A DNA stretch of 9,579 nucleotides from the NCBI GenBank assembly GCA_016762995.1, contig JAESUT010000082.1:4442-14020 (forward strand). The letters are read 5' to 3'. Below are positions 1 to 5,592 of this stretch, piece by piece. The stretch is from Gammaproteobacteria bacterium. Its GTDB lineage: Bacteria; Pseudomonadota; Gammaproteobacteria; Pseudomonadales; Pseudohongiellaceae. Numbering within the stretch: the stretch's first letter is position 1; each line of letters starts with the position of its first letter. The position numbers and the translations under genes are program-made. The notes below the pieces were generated by a model, which saw only the letters and a program-made list of their open reading frames with translations, was not told where the DNA came from and searched no databases.

Positions 1-78
1 TACGCCCTCATGCAGGCTGCGGGGCTAATCAATGACCACACAGGTAATTGTTTTCGCTACAAAGAACTGAAAAACTAA
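1..78 (+). CDS. tag: DNA-3-methyladenine glycosylase I, C-terminal end (partial)
   Basis: The window opens inside a gene; frame 1 reads 25 codons and ends at TAA (76-78). The peptide contains YALMQAAGLINDH followed by a Cys four residues after the His. This matches the C-terminus of E. coli Tag from memory (CYSFMQACGLVNDH...C), in which that His and Cys are two of the zinc ligands. Tag removes 3-methyladenine from alkylated DNA as a monofunctional base-excision glycosylase in the cytoplasm. The fragment ends a few residues past the zinc-binding Cys, as the family does, so the C-terminus looks intact. The upstream part lies outside the window. The motif is distinctive, so the family call is fairly secure despite the short length. 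Confidence 0.8.
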   Translation, partial: YALMQAAGLINDHTGNCFRYKELKN

Positions 79-152
79 GAACGTGTAATCCAAGTAGGCC
101 AGTAGGTATCTACTAGTCAATAACGAAAGTAAAAACTCTAAGAGGAATCACT

Positions 153-521
153 ATGATCGGATATGTAACTGTCGGCACTAACGACATGGAAAAAGCAGCG
201 AAATACTACGATGCATTGCTCGCAGAAATGGGTGCGAAGCGCTTCATGGAAATGGACACATTTATTGCCTGGTCAAATGATCCGGCTGGCTGCGGCTTCT
301 CAATCACTAAACCCTTCGATGGCAATCCTGCGTCTGTCGGTAACGGTGTAATGGTAGCAATTGCTGTTGATAGCACAGAGAAGGTAGACAAGCTTTACGC
401 AAAAGCTATCGAATTGGGCGGAACAGACGAAGGTGCACCTGGCGCGCGCAGCGATAACTTCTATGCAGGTTATTTTCGCGATCTCGACGGCAACAAGCTT
501 AACTTTTTCTGCATGAGTTAA
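153..521 (+). CDS. VOC (glyoxalase/bleomycin-resistance fold) family protein
   Basis: A 122-residue protein of single-domain VOC size. It starts MIGYVTVGTNDMEKAAKYYD, the usual first beta strand plus helix of a VOC module, has GNGVMVAIAVDS near residues 63-74 where the second module begins, and ends with FYAGYFRDLDGNKLNFFC (103-120), the typical closing strand. The start is supported by AGAGGA at 141-146, six bases before the ATG. At the position where metal-dependent members carry a His (GNG-x-H), this protein has Met67, so glyoxalase I-type metal catalysis looks unlikely. It resembles a large clade of short VOC proteins with no proven reaction; the substrate cannot be told. It lies 74 nt after tag on the same strand and may share its transcript. 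The hairpin at 616-643 probably ends transcription. Confidence 0.88.
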   Translation: MIGYVTVGTNDMEKAAKYYDALLAEMGAKRFMEMDTFIAWSNDPAGCGFSITKPFDGNPASVGNGVMVAIAVDSTEKVDKLYAKAIELGGTDEGAPGARSDNFYAGYFRDLDGNKLNFFCMS

Positions 522-564
522 TGCCGCTAACTATTGCCATTAGCTATTCCAATTAACTACAAAA

Positions 565-585
565 GCCAAGCCTCCCAGGCTTGGC
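565..585 (-). terminator. Intrinsic terminator for the minus-strand gene set
   Basis: GCCAAGCCT (565-573) and AGGCTTGGC (577-585) form a perfect 9-bp stem with a 3-nt loop. Reading the minus strand, the stem is followed directly by TTTTGTAGTT (complement of 555-564), the U-tract expected of a Rho-independent terminator. In the plus direction there is no T-run. It therefore fits as the end of the leftward transcript that includes the lipoprotein at 682-1032. Confidence 0.75.
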
Positions 586-615
586 AACAATGTGAGTTGG
601 CATTAGTCATGTCAC

Positions 616-643
616 GGGCTGCACCCCGCCAGGGTTGCAGCCC
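616..643 (+). terminator. Probable terminator hairpin for the VOC gene
   Basis: GGGCTGC (616-622) pairs with GCAGCCC (637-643), and the stem continues as ACCC (623-626) with GGGT (632-635) after a single bulged T at 636, leaving a 5-nt loop. In the plus direction TATTT follows, a short and imperfect U-tract. It sits between convergent genes. The leftward transcript would read through it before reaching the terminator at 565-585. The structure is strong; the direction of action is inferred from the weak T-rich tail. Confidence 0.5.
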
Positions 644-681
644 TATTTCCCGAATAACGAATCGGCGTTTGCCGTGCATTT

Positions 682-1032
682 TTATTCGCTAATAAGCAGT
701 GATTGATTGCTGCTCATCACATCATGCCGTACAGGGTTTTGCGAGACACTGTATCCAGAGGTTCTACTGTATCGAATTTCAGCATTTCCCGCTTTGTTCG
801 CGCATGTTGAAATGGCAGTTTCCGACCGCCTAGATACTCGAACACGGTAATGGTTTTCACCACAGACCTTGTCGTAAATGTTCAACATCACACTACTCCC
901 TGTTCCGTTGGCTATGTACCAATCAACCATCCCAAATTCAGGTGGTGCACTTGATTGACAGCCCAATAAAACAAAGACACTTGAAAGTGCAGTTAGGAGT
1001 CGTATTTTTGAGTATGAAAAGTAGGCTGACAT
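682..1032 (-). CDS. Small secreted lipoprotein, family not recognised
   Basis: A 116-residue protein with a lipoprotein signal: basic N-region (K9, R11), hydrophobic stretch about 12-24, and lipobox LLGC with Cys25 as the acylation site. Gly-Cys after leucines is acceptable for signal peptidase II. Residue 26 is Gln, so by the +2 rule it should be sorted to the outer membrane. The mature part looks beta-rich and has two cysteines, C57 and C77, that could form a disulfide. The pattern W-Y-I-x-N, then V-x-L-x-I-Y-D, then C suggests a small beta-sandwich, but I cannot name a family. It is the last gene of the leftward series, 36 nt after the receiver-like gene. No good Shine-Dalgarno precedes the ATG, so translation may be weak or the start may differ. 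The terminator at 565-585 closes the unit. Confidence 0.72.
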   Translation of the reverse strand: MSAYFSYSKIRLLTALSSVFVLLGCQSSAPPEFGMVDWYIANGTGSSVMLNIYDKVCGENHYRVRVSRRSETAISTCANKAGNAEIRYSRTSGYSVSQNPVRHDVMSSNQSLLISE

Positions 1033-1068
1033 AATGAATAGAAACTCGGCAGTGAAAAAAAACAGAGA

Positions 1069-1557
1069 CTAGTCCGAATCTTCCTGACTGGAAAACTGTG
1101 CGTAGGCCACCGAGTTTAACTCTTGCGCACGATCGCCAAAAACTATCTTGTGCAAGGTATCTGCGATGGAATCGTGAAAATCATCCATGTGCATATAGGC
1201 CGCAACACCGCCGCCGGTGGGATCCAAAGCCAATGTCTTCAAATCGCGACGGTGATCTTCAGTAATAATAATCACCGGGGTAGAGCTGCGAAACGGACTG
1301 CGCTTCTCTTCACTGCGTAATTGAAAGAGAAACTGATCTCTAGGCTTCTTATAAGGGTTCCAGCCGGTCACCACACAAGAAATTTTATTTGTAACCAAAC
1401 CGAACAAGCGATTGTATTGGTGAACCGCTTCTCGGGCATTCGTTTCATTGTAGGTGTTGATCGTGGTGTACAAACCCGTATGCCCAATCAGCGCTGCCGC
1501 CTCATCGACTAAGGTATTGTTTAGATCGTACAAGAGAATGACAGGTTTGAGGCTCAT
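1069..1557 (-). CDS. Degenerate receiver-like (pseudo-response-regulator) protein
   Basis: A 162-residue cytoplasmic protein with no signal or membrane segment. The order of strands and helices follows a response-regulator receiver: strand 1 PVILLYD (5-11), strand 3 ISCVVTGWNP (59-68), helix with FLFQLR (76-81), strand 4 TPVIIIT (93-99), strand 5 VAAYM (118-122), helix 5 SIADTLHKIV (130-139). Compared with CheY (VISDWNMP...LLKTIR...PVLMVTAE...YVVKPF...LNKIF), Thr99 and Tyr121 sit where CheY has Thr87 and Tyr106. The phosphoacceptor Asp57 position is Gly65, and the Lys109 position appears to be His or Met. It should therefore not be phosphorylated in the ordinary way. There is no output domain; residues 142-162 are a polar tail. 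The start has no clear Shine-Dalgarno. The fold call is by eye and moderate; a divergent HAD-like protein is the alternative. It lies downstream of the nitroreductase, separated by the 14-bp repeat array. Confidence 0.6.
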   Translation of the reverse strand: MSLKPVILLYDLNNTLVDEAAALIGHTGLYTTINTYNETNAREAVHQYNRLFGLVTNKISCVVTGWNPYKKPRDQFLFQLRSEEKRSPFRSSTPVIIITEDHRRDLKTLALDPTGGGVAAYMHMDDFHDSIADTLHKIVFGDRAQELNSVAYAQFSSQEDSD

Positions 1558-1589
1558 GGTATTGGAATTCTTAACCCGTATTTTAGTTA

Positions 1590-1672
1590 TTTTTAGTAGT
1601 GCCTATTCAGTAGTACTTTTTTAATAGAACTTTTTTAGCAGGCCTTTTTTAGTAGTGCTTTCTCAGTAGAAC
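1590..1672. repeat. 14-bp degenerate tandem repeat, six copies
   Basis: Six consecutive units on the plus strand: TTTTTAGTAGTGCC (1590-1603), TATTCAGTAGTAC (1604-1616, one base short), TTTTTTAATAGAAC (1617-1630), TTTTTTAGCAGGCC (1631-1644), TTTTTTAGTAGTGC (1645-1658), TTTCTCAGTAGAAC (1659-1672). The consensus is roughly TTTTTTAGTAGNNC. The array fills most of the gap between the nitroreductase stop codon (1673-1675) and the receiver-like gene, and a weak further copy (TTTTAGTTAT) precedes it at 1581-1590. On the transcribed minus strand the units read as A-tracts, so the array is not a terminator for the leftward genes. The A/T richness may add to promoter activity for the receiver-like gene. 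Its function is unknown. Confidence 0.8.
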
Positions 1673-2386
1673 TCAAGTAGACCGGAACACTGTATTCGCA
1701 GAGATACCGTCGCGAGTAGTCCGTGTTTCGTTTGCATCTACCGTAGGATCCTCGTAGCCAAAGCTTATACCGAATAGAATCTTTGTACCATCTTCGATTT
1801 CGAAGGCCTCACGCACCATATCAGGGTAGTTGCGCATCGTGCCCATAGGACAGCTATGTAAACCAAACGCTACCATGCTTAACATGAGGGACTGTGCGAA
1901 CATCCCCACATCAATCGCGACGGTCGTTCCAAAGTCTGGATGCATCCCAAGAAATACGATGTGCGGCGCGTCAAAGAACTCAAAATTGCGCAGAACCGCA
2001 CGCATGCGTCCTTCTTTATCGTCCCTACCTATACCCATCTTAGAATACAGTGCGACGGCACATTCAACCTGCCGGGTGCGGTACTCGTCCGCGAAGTTAC
2101 CCCGATAAGGATAGTCGGGGTTCGGTGCAACTCCCCCGACTGTCGCCTCAATCATCTGCTTTCTTAGGCGGTCTTTTAATTCTCCTGAAGCCACATAGAC
2201 CTTCCATGGCTGTACATTACAGTTCGACGGTGACTGCTGCGCAATCTCGAAGATTCGATTCATCACCTCCTGCGGAACTTCCTTGTCCAAATAACCGCGC
2301 ACCGAATGCCGAGCATAGATCGAATCGATCAGCCCCATATCCGGGTCGGCTACACGAGATTTTACTGCTTCGCGCTCATCTTTCAT
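1673..2386 (-). CDS. Nitroreductase-family FMN oxidoreductase
   Basis: A 237-residue protein of typical nitroreductase length. FMN-phosphate motif RHSVR at 26-30, the PSNCNVQPW segment at 53-61 (family PSxxNxQPW), the glycine-containing GLHSCPMG at 175-182 that usually lies near the flavin, and FGISFGYED at 205-213 near the end, with Arg223 and Arg226 as candidate phosphate contacts. Members use NAD(P)H to reduce nitro compounds, quinones, enones or halogenated phenols, usually as cytoplasmic homodimers; the natural substrate cannot be read from the sequence. Met1 is kept as start; Met17 is an alternative but has no better ribosome-binding site. It follows the SDR gene by 85 nt on the same strand, and together with the FAD-linked dehydrogenase suggests a redox pathway. 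The stop codon abuts the tandem repeat array. Confidence 0.9.
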   Translation of the reverse strand: MKDEREAVKSRVADPDMGLIDSIYARHSVRGYLDKEVPQEVMNRIFEIAQQSPSNCNVQPWKVYVASGELKDRLRKQMIEATVGGVAPNPDYPYRGNFADEYRTRQVECAVALYSKMGIGRDDKEGRMRAVLRNFEFFDAPHIVFLGMHPDFGTTVAIDVGMFAQSLMLSMVAFGLHSCPMGTMRNYPDMVREAFEIEDGTKILFGISFGYEDPTVDANETRTTRDGISANTVFRST

Positions 2387-2471
2387 GCATCAATACCAGG
2401 TTCATTCTCAAATGATTAATCTAGCCTCGTTGTTCGCTGCGCTCATTAACTCGGCTGTCTAACTTGATTGC

Positions 2472-3197
2472 TTAGCTCAATATTCGGCCGCCATCAACAT
2501 CGATGGTAGTGCCAGTAACGAAGGCATTTTGCATAACGAATAGAATACCTTGGGCCACTTCTTCGGATGTTCCCGCACGCTTAATCAAATGAGATGCAGT
2601 CATCGCTTGCAACTTATCCGACTTCTCATCGCCCATCCAATCAAACATCGCGGTATCTACCGTGCCTGGTGATACCACATTGACGCGCACTGGAGCCATC
2701 TCTACTGCAAGGCAGCGCACCAAATTCTCAACCGATGCACCTACACAGCTTAATGGAGACTGGGCAGGCTTAATCTTCCTAGCCGGAGAGCCACTAACGA
2801 GTGTTATAGCGCCATCTTTGGCGAGATAAGGAGCGCCAGTTCTAACAACCTTGGCATAGCCCCAAAGCTTATCGTAGGCTGCCTTGAACTGATCTTCAGT
2901 TTGCTCGAGAAAAGGCTTGAGAGTTCGTTCTCCACCCACTGCCGCCGAAACGAGATGATCGACAGTGCCCACTTCTTTGAATATGACCTCGAGGCTGGCA
3001 GCGTCGTGCGTATCAGCCTGCCGCACTTCGAAGCTGCCGTTGGCAATTTTCTTGGCGGCTTCTATGTGCTCTTCCGAGCGCCCTGCTACCCAAACCTTGG
3101 CGCCTGCAGCTACAGCTGCCTGTGCAGCGGCAAGTCCAATACCTGCTGTACCACCGATAATTACTACATTCTTGCCGGTTAAGTTATTGCTAGTCAT
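2472..3197 (-). CDS. SDR-family protein with altered catalytic site
   Basis: A 241-residue short-chain dehydrogenase/reductase starting MTSNNLTG. A longer reading from TTG at 3212 is possible, but that codon overlaps the ribosome-binding site GGAG (3207-3210), so the ATG at 3195-3197 is chosen. Counting from the chosen start: dinucleotide motif GGTAGIG (15-21), AGRS after strand 2 (38-41, suggesting NADP preference), strand-4 segment SAAVGG (84-89), strand-5 LVSGS (133-137), VRVNVVSPG (170-178) and a C-terminal DVDGG (233-237). The usual YxxxK site should lie just before VENLVR, but here the stretch is SPLSCVGAS: the Tyr position is Leu149 and the Lys position Gly153. A standard ketoreductase mechanism is therefore doubtful. 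I recall a clade of SDRs altered in the same place, but this needs checking. It sits between the FAD-linked dehydrogenase (71 nt upstream) and the nitroreductase. Confidence 0.88.
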   Translation of the reverse strand: MTSNNLTGKNVVIIGGTAGIGLAAAQAAVAAGAKVWVAGRSEEHIEAAKKIANGSFEVRQADTHDAASLEVIFKEVGTVDHLVSAAVGGERTLKPFLEQTEDQFKAAYDKLWGYAKVVRTGAPYLAKDGAITLVSGSPARKIKPAQSPLSCVGASVENLVRCLAVEMAPVRVNVVSPGTVDTAMFDWMGDEKSDKLQAMTASHLIKRAGTSEEVAQGILFVMQNAFVTGTTIDVDGGRILS

Positions 3198-3206
3198 TTC
3201 TTTTTT

Positions 3207-3210
3207 CTCC
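3207..3210 (-). promoter_or_regulatory. Ribosome-binding site deciding the SDR start
   Basis: The minus strand reads TTGGAGAAAAAAGAAATG. GGAG at 3210-3207 lies nine bases before the ATG at 3197-3195. The upstream in-frame TTG (3212-3210) shares a base with this site and has no Shine-Dalgarno of its own, so the ATG is the likely start. Confidence 0.65.
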
Positions 3211-3268
3211 AATGCGTATGCTAGTTATTCAGTAAAATGTTCATTTTTGCGTTATCGCTACTTACCAC

Positions 3269-4666
3269 TTAAAACACCCTGCCCGGATTGAGTATTCCCT
3301 GCGGGTCCATCGTGTGCTTAAGCGCCTTCATGAGTGCAATCTCGGGCTCGCTCTTGCTGTAGGGTAGAAACTGTTTCTTCATTAAGCCGATGCCGTGTTC
3401 AGCGGAAACTGCACCGTGTAATTCTTGTATTAAACCATAGATAATTTCATCGATCCGAAGATGAAGGCTGCGCGTAGCTTCTCCCACATGAATAACAATA
3501 TGCACATTGCCATCGCCTATGTGCCCGAATAAGCCCAGTATCGCATCGGGCCATTCAGCACGGAGCCTTCTCTCAACTTCTTCGCCGAAGTAACCCATGT
3601 CATCAACGTTTAGACTCACGTCGTAGGTATGCATATCTCCGATGCCGGGAGCTAACTCAGCCGCCGCATCGCGCACGGCCCAGAGGTTCTTAATCTTCGT
3701 GTCTGAGTCAGCTACGATGACCTCTTCGATTAAATTTGCTTCACTCGCCTGCGACAAGACCTCGAGAAAAAGCTCACTGTCCTTCTCAGCATGGGAGCCC
3801 ATGCTCTCAATGAGAACATAGAAGCCATGGTTATCCGTCATCGGCACCGTGGCATGGGGCACATGCTGATCAATAAGTTTGTAAGTGTTATTCCAGATGA
3901 CTTCGAATGCACTCAGGTTTGCACCTAGGCCTGTCTGCACGTGTACCAACAGATCCGCAACCTTCACAAAATCGCTGACTGCGCACATCGCCACAACCTG
4001 ACTGCTAGGTTTTGGAGATAGTTTGAGTACGGCTCGGGTGATTACCCCTAGCGTGCCTTCACTACCGATGAACAGTTGCTTCAGGTCGTAGCCGGTATTG
4101 TTCTTACGCAGCTTGTGCAATCCATTGATGATCGTGCCATCCGCCAGAACTGCCTCCAAGCCCACAACCAGGTCGCGTGTCATACCATAACGTATTACCC
4201 GATTACCTCCCGCATTGGTTGAGAGATTGCCACCTATCGTGCAGCTGCCCCTAGCCCCAAGGTCTAGCGGAAACAATAAACCGTGTGCATCGGCTTTTTC
4301 CTGAATAGTTTGTAACTCGACTCCAGCCTCAACCGTCATAGAACTAGTGAAAGGGTCTACCTCCAACACTTTCTTCATGCGCTCGAAACTGAGCGATATT
4401 TCACCTTCTAGCGGCGCGGCCGCGGATACTAATCCTGTCATACCACCCTGAGGAGCAACCGGCTGGCCGGCACCATGGCAGGCTTTGAGAATCTCTGATA
4501 CCTGTTCGGTGGAATCGGGTCGCAGCAATAAGAGCGGAGGTATCGATCTAGCACCCATCGCATCCTGATAGTTCTTCAACTCGATATCCGCACCCTCGCG
4601 GTATCCAGCAGGACCCACGATGGCCTTCAACGACTCGATTAGCAATTCACTTTCGCAAGCAGCCAT
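3269..4666 (-). CDS. FAD-linked D-2-hydroxyacid dehydrogenase (D-2-hydroxyglutarate dehydrogenase-like)
   Basis: A 465-residue protein with an N-terminal FAD-binding domain of the VAO/PCMH type (about 40-220) and a C-terminal FAD-linked oxidase domain (about 225-464). FAD contacts: APQGGMTGL (71-79), SCTIGGNLSTNAGG (141-154) and IGSEGTLGVIT (200-210). Metal and active-site residues: His382 and His389 in GHIGDGNVH, and Glu423-His424 in AEHGIG. The spacings 7 and 34 between H382, H389 and E423 equal those of the zinc ligands I recall in human D2HGDH (H434, H441, E475). RKNNTGYDLKQLFIG (187-201) is also typical of the D2HGDH group rather than GlcD. The reaction would be oxidation of a D-2-hydroxyacid to the 2-oxoacid, with electrons going to a flavoprotein or quinone acceptor. 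D-lactate or glycolate remain possible substrates. GAGAGAG about six bases before the ATG supports the start. It is first in the leftward gene series. Confidence 0.9.
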   Translation of the reverse strand: MAACESELLIESLKAIVGPAGYREGADIELKNYQDAMGARSIPPLLLLRPDSTEQVSEILKACHGAGQPVAPQGGMTGLVSAAAPLEGEISLSFERMKKVLEVDPFTSSMTVEAGVELQTIQEKADAHGLLFPLDLGARGSCTIGGNLSTNAGGNRVIRYGMTRDLVVGLEAVLADGTIINGLHKLRKNNTGYDLKQLFIGSEGTLGVITRAVLKLSPKPSSQVVAMCAVSDFVKVADLLVHVQTGLGANLSAFEVIWNNTYKLIDQHVPHATVPMTDNHGFYVLIESMGSHAEKDSELFLEVLSQASEANLIEEVIVADSDTKIKNLWAVRDAAAELAPGIGDMHTYDVSLNVDDMGYFGEEVERRLRAEWPDAILGLFGHIGDGNVHIVIHVGEATRSLHLRIDEIIYGLIQELHGAVSAEHGIGLMKKQFLPYSKSEPEIALMKALKHTMDPQGILNPGRVF

Positions 4667-4751
4667 AACGCTCTCTCAATAGCAGGCAGAAACGGGCATG
4701 AATAGTAGCATAATCGAGTCGCCGCATGCCCAGCAGCACGGTTACTTGCGC

Positions 4752-4769
4752 TAGCTCAATCGGCAGAGC
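4752..4769 (+). other. tRNA D-arm-like fragment (possible tRNA remnant)
   Basis: TAGCTCAATCGGCAGAGC matches the tRNA consensus from position 8 to 25: T8, A9, stem GCTC/GAGC, A14, purine 15, G18-G19, A21. No anticodon stem, T-loop (TTCRANY) or acceptor pairing can be built around it at proper distances, so it is not a functional tRNA. It lies in the divergent gap between the FAD-linked dehydrogenase and the DUF4156-type lipoprotein. A remnant of a tRNA gene or chance similarity are both possible; the match to nearly all invariant bases favours a remnant. Confidence 0.35.
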
Positions 4770-4779
4770 GAACCATTAC

Positions 4780-4788
4780 TGATAGAAT
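4780..4788 (+). promoter_or_regulatory. Candidate extended -10 element for the DUF4156-type gene
   Basis: TGATAGAAT fits the extended -10 pattern TGnTATAAT with one mismatch, about 90 bases before the ATG at 4878. No convincing -35 box lies 16-18 bases upstream, which extended -10 promoters can tolerate. The call is weak and by eye. Confidence 0.2.
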
Positions 4789-4877
4789 CAAATCAATGCG
4801 GCGCCCAAAACATTGGCTCCATTAAATTCACCTCTTGCACTGCACCAAGGCAAGTTCTTGCAGCATAAGGCCACATC

Positions 4878-5192
4878 ATGAAGAATTTACTATTGGCAGC
4901 GATAGCTGCAACAACACTAAGCGCCTGCACATGGGTGCAGCTTACTACCGAGGGTGAGAACGTCAGCCTATTGGCTGTTGATCGCATCAGCAATTGCGAA
5001 CGCATCGGTCGCGCGACAGCCAAAACCCTAGGTAAGATTGTGACAATTCAGCGCGGAGGCGAACGCCTGCAAGAGGAACTGCTTACTCTTGCCCGAAACG
5101 AGGCTGGCCGCATGGGTGGAAACACTGTCGTACCTGAATCCCTCATCGATGGTGGAGAACAAGATTTCGGCGTCTATAATTGCCTGCGATAG
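4878..5192 (+). CDS. DUF4156-type lipoprotein
   Basis: A 104-residue lipoprotein: signal MKNLLLAAIAATTLSAC with lipobox LSAC and acylated Cys17. The mature start CTWVQLTTEGENV, a middle Cys40 in SNCERIG, ARNEAGRMGGNTVV (72-85) and the ending FGVYNC (97-102) match the DUF4156 pattern as I remember it. C40 and C102 could form a disulfide. The protein would be a small envelope lipoprotein of unknown function. Residue 18 (Thr) is not an inner-membrane retention signal, so outer-membrane sorting is expected. TAAGG at 4866-4870, seven bases before the ATG, supports the start. It is divergent from the FAD-linked dehydrogenase and separated from the next gene by 400 nt, so it is probably transcribed alone. 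Confidence 0.87.
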   Translation: MKNLLLAAIAATTLSACTWVQLTTEGENVSLLAVDRISNCERIGRATAKTLGKIVTIQRGGERLQEELLTLARNEAGRMGGNTVVPESLIDGGEQDFGVYNCLR

Positions 5193-5592
5193 GAAAGCCT
5201 CTATCGCTGGAATTAATATTCATGATCCTTATTCACTAGATAAATATTTAATTCCCAACGTCCAGCGCACTAAATACGCTGTAGTTCTCGGCTTCAGTAT
5301 CCTACGCGTCATTGGCGATACTCAAGCCCTTCAGTAATATTGATCTATTGGGTTTGACGGTTTTGGCTATTATCTATGTATTCCGGTTCTATCTAAATAA
5401 CGAGAGGCCAACTAGTGAATGGCCTCGAAATACGCGATAATACGTGCAGAAACAAAATCACCTTCTTTGAACCAATATCGAATCCTGTCCGACCTATTAA
5501 TCGGTCAAGACGAATACTCCCGCTAACGAATCAGATTAAACAAGCTGCTCGCTGAGTTCGCGCGCTATCACACCACATCTCGGGTTCTAACC
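5193..5592 (+). other. 400-nt gap without a convincing gene
   Basis: This stretch is more A/T rich than its flanks. It contains a hairpin at 5404-5426 and must hold the promoter for the RND transporter. TTGACG (5355-5360) followed by TATGTA at a 15-base spacing is one possible promoter, but the spacing is short. One frame (about 5312-5437) reads a hydrophobic segment, LLGLTVLAIIYVFRFYL, ending at TAA. Its only start candidate is a TTG without a ribosome-binding site. Upstream, the reading in another frame contains RTKYAVVLGFS, so a frameshifted remnant of a small membrane protein is conceivable. I cannot support a gene here. Confidence 0.5.
5404..5426. other. Hairpin in the RND upstream region
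   Basis: GAGGCCA (5404-5410) and TGGCCTC (5420-5426) form a 7-bp stem with a 9-base loop. Neither side is followed by a continuous T-run (GAAATACG on plus, TCGTTATTT on minus), so it is a poor intrinsic terminator. It lies about 210 nt past the DUF4156-type gene and 165 nt before the transporter. It may be an operator-like palindrome or an RNA structure in the transporter leader. Confidence 0.35.

Noticed and set aside
1053..1064. Eight-A run (T8 on the minus strand) between the receiver-like and lipoprotein genes as a terminator.
   Set aside because: No GC-rich stem precedes the T-run on the minus strand; only the short palindrome GACTAGTC is nearby.
1069..1557. N-terminal YDLNNTLVD resembles HAD motif I (DLDNTLVD).
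   Set aside because: The second Asp is Asn, no cap region fits between motif I and the next strand, and the later strands and helices track CheY much better. Kept only as the alternative.
1590..1672. Tandem repeat as a CRISPR array.
   Set aside because: The units are 14 bp and directly adjacent, with no spacers and no cas genes.
2050..2415. Plus-strand open frames opposite the nitroreductase.
   Set aside because: These are antisense shadows of a gene with full family motifs; their sequence is low-complexity Pro/Arg/Ser.
4740..4825. Functional tRNA gene around the D-arm-like sequence.
   Set aside because: No anticodon stem pairing, no TTCRANY T-loop and no 7-bp acceptor stem can be formed at proper spacing.
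5089..5337. Open frame of 82 codons overlapping the 3' end of the DUF4156-type gene.
   Set aside because: It begins inside a well-supported lipoprotein gene in another frame and shows no family pattern or ribosome-binding site. Only its tail could be part of a decayed gene.
5404..5426. Hairpin as terminator of the DUF4156-type gene.
   Set aside because: It is about 210 nt from the stop codon and lacks a U-tract on either strand, so it is listed as an unassigned hairpin.
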